Below are positions 6,178 through 6,454 of a stretch of DNA of 6,454 nt, in pieces. Origin of the DNA: Pseudomonadota bacterium (GTDB lineage: Bacteria; Pseudomonadota; Alphaproteobacteria; ATCC43930; CGMCC-115725); NCBI GenBank assembly GCA_021790295.1, contig JAJYIC010000150.1, forward strand, positions 1 through 6,454, in the 5' to 3' direction. Below the pieces are notes generated by a model that saw only the letters and a program-made list of their open reading frames with translations, made no database searches and was not told where the DNA came from. Position numbers and translations under genes: made by a program. Numbering within the stretch: the stretch's first letter is position 1; each line of letters begins with the position of its first letter.

Positions 6178-6454
6178 TCACGCCGCCTGCGAGCTGACGG
6201 CGAGGCGGCGGCCGAGGGCGCGCATCGCGCGGTAGAGTTCCGCCTTGGCGGCGACGAGCGGAGCCAGAGCCACGACCGGTTGGCCTGCGCGCTGCGACGC
6301 AGGAGGAAGGCCCCAGCCCTCGGCCATGTAATTTGCAATCATGATTTCCAAGAGATCAGCCGCTTGCGCTAGCACCTCTTCGCGGGTTTCGCCTTGTGTG
6401 AGGCCAGCGCCGAAATCGGGAAGGGTCACGACAAAGCCGCCCTCCTCGGCCGGG
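6178..6454 (-). CDS. hicB: HicB-family antitoxin, N-terminus outside window, apparently lacking helix-turn-helix
   Basis: The minus-strand frame enters from the right edge and is read for 91 residues to the TGA at 6180-6178. A GTG lies at 6429, but the frame continues upstream as PAEEGGFV before VTLPDFG, which belongs to the HicB core, so the true start is beyond 6454. The visible part carries the HicB partial RNase H-like fold. This consists of the strand FVVTLPDFGAGLTQGETREE, the helix EVLAQAADLLEIMIANYM, then WGLPPASQRAGQPVVALAPLVAAKAELYRAM. HicB binds and neutralises HicA, a small mRNA-cleaving toxin. In full-length relatives a helix-turn-helix region of about 40-45 residues comes next, before a closing strand like ALGRRLxV. 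Here YRAM is followed directly by RALGRRLAVSSQAA, so that region seems to be missing. No hicA lies downstream (6134-6177); if there is one, it is upstream, beyond the right edge. The family call is fairly firm; function as an antitoxin is inferred. Confidence 0.78.
   Translation of the reverse strand, partial: PAEEGGFVVTLPDFGAGLTQGETREEVLAQAADLLEIMIANYMAEGWGLPPASQRAGQPVVALAPLVAAKAELYRAMRALGRRLAVSSQAA

Noticed and set aside
4643..6181. Open frame of 512 codons on the minus strand across glmS
   Set aside because: It lies antisense to a gene with every catalytic residue intact. High-GC genes with few TTA, CTA and TCA codons leave the antisense frame open by chance. The translation is rich in Arg, Gly and Asp and resembles no family.
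5239..6372. Plus-strand frame of 377 codons overlapping glmS and hicB
   Set aside because: It is a +1 shadow of glmS, extremely rich in Arg and Ser, with no domain.

Overview
The window looks like chromosomal DNA from a high-GC alphaproteobacterium, probably of the order Hyphomicrobiales. This rests on the strong G/C third-position bias, the style of the glmU and glmS proteins, and the glmU-glmS pair with gph divergent from it. I cannot place it at genus level.

Layout, left to right. (1) The last 57 codons of a sensor histidine kinase end at 175 (+). (2) Convergent with it, at 211-1674 (-), is a 487-residue two-domain protein. It has a CDKN3/KAP-like dual-specificity phosphatase domain at the N-terminus and a DraG/ARH-type ADP-ribosylglycohydrolase domain at the C-terminus. 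A short hairpin sits between the two convergent genes. (3) A gap of about 356 bases holds no convincing gene, except a strong hairpin at 1982-2000 that fits as the terminator of the next gene. (4) tRNA-Gly(GCC) with an encoded CCA lies at 2031-2105 (-), with a good -35/-10 pair upstream. (5) gph, phosphoglycolate phosphatase, lies at 2186-2854 (-). (6) A divergent control region of about 106 bases follows. (7) glmU (2961-4310, +) and glmS (4310-6133, +) overlap by one base and clearly form an operon. (8) Running in from the right edge on the minus strand is the C-terminal part of a HicB-type antitoxin that appears to have lost its DNA-binding helix-turn-helix.

How the genes work together. GlmS makes glucosamine-6-phosphate from fructose-6-phosphate and glutamine. 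GlmU acetylates and uridylates glucosamine-1-phosphate to give UDP-GlcNAc for peptidoglycan and lipopolysaccharide. The intermediate mutase, GlmM, is not in the window. Gph removes 2-phosphoglycolate. The phosphatase-ADP-ribosylhydrolase fusion and the HicB remnant are accessory genes flanking this housekeeping core.

The core is ordinary. The most interesting items are the domain fusion, which carries an internal ribosome-binding site before its second domain, and the HicB protein without its helix-turn-helix. I see no CRISPR array, insertion sequence or clearly new multi-gene system.
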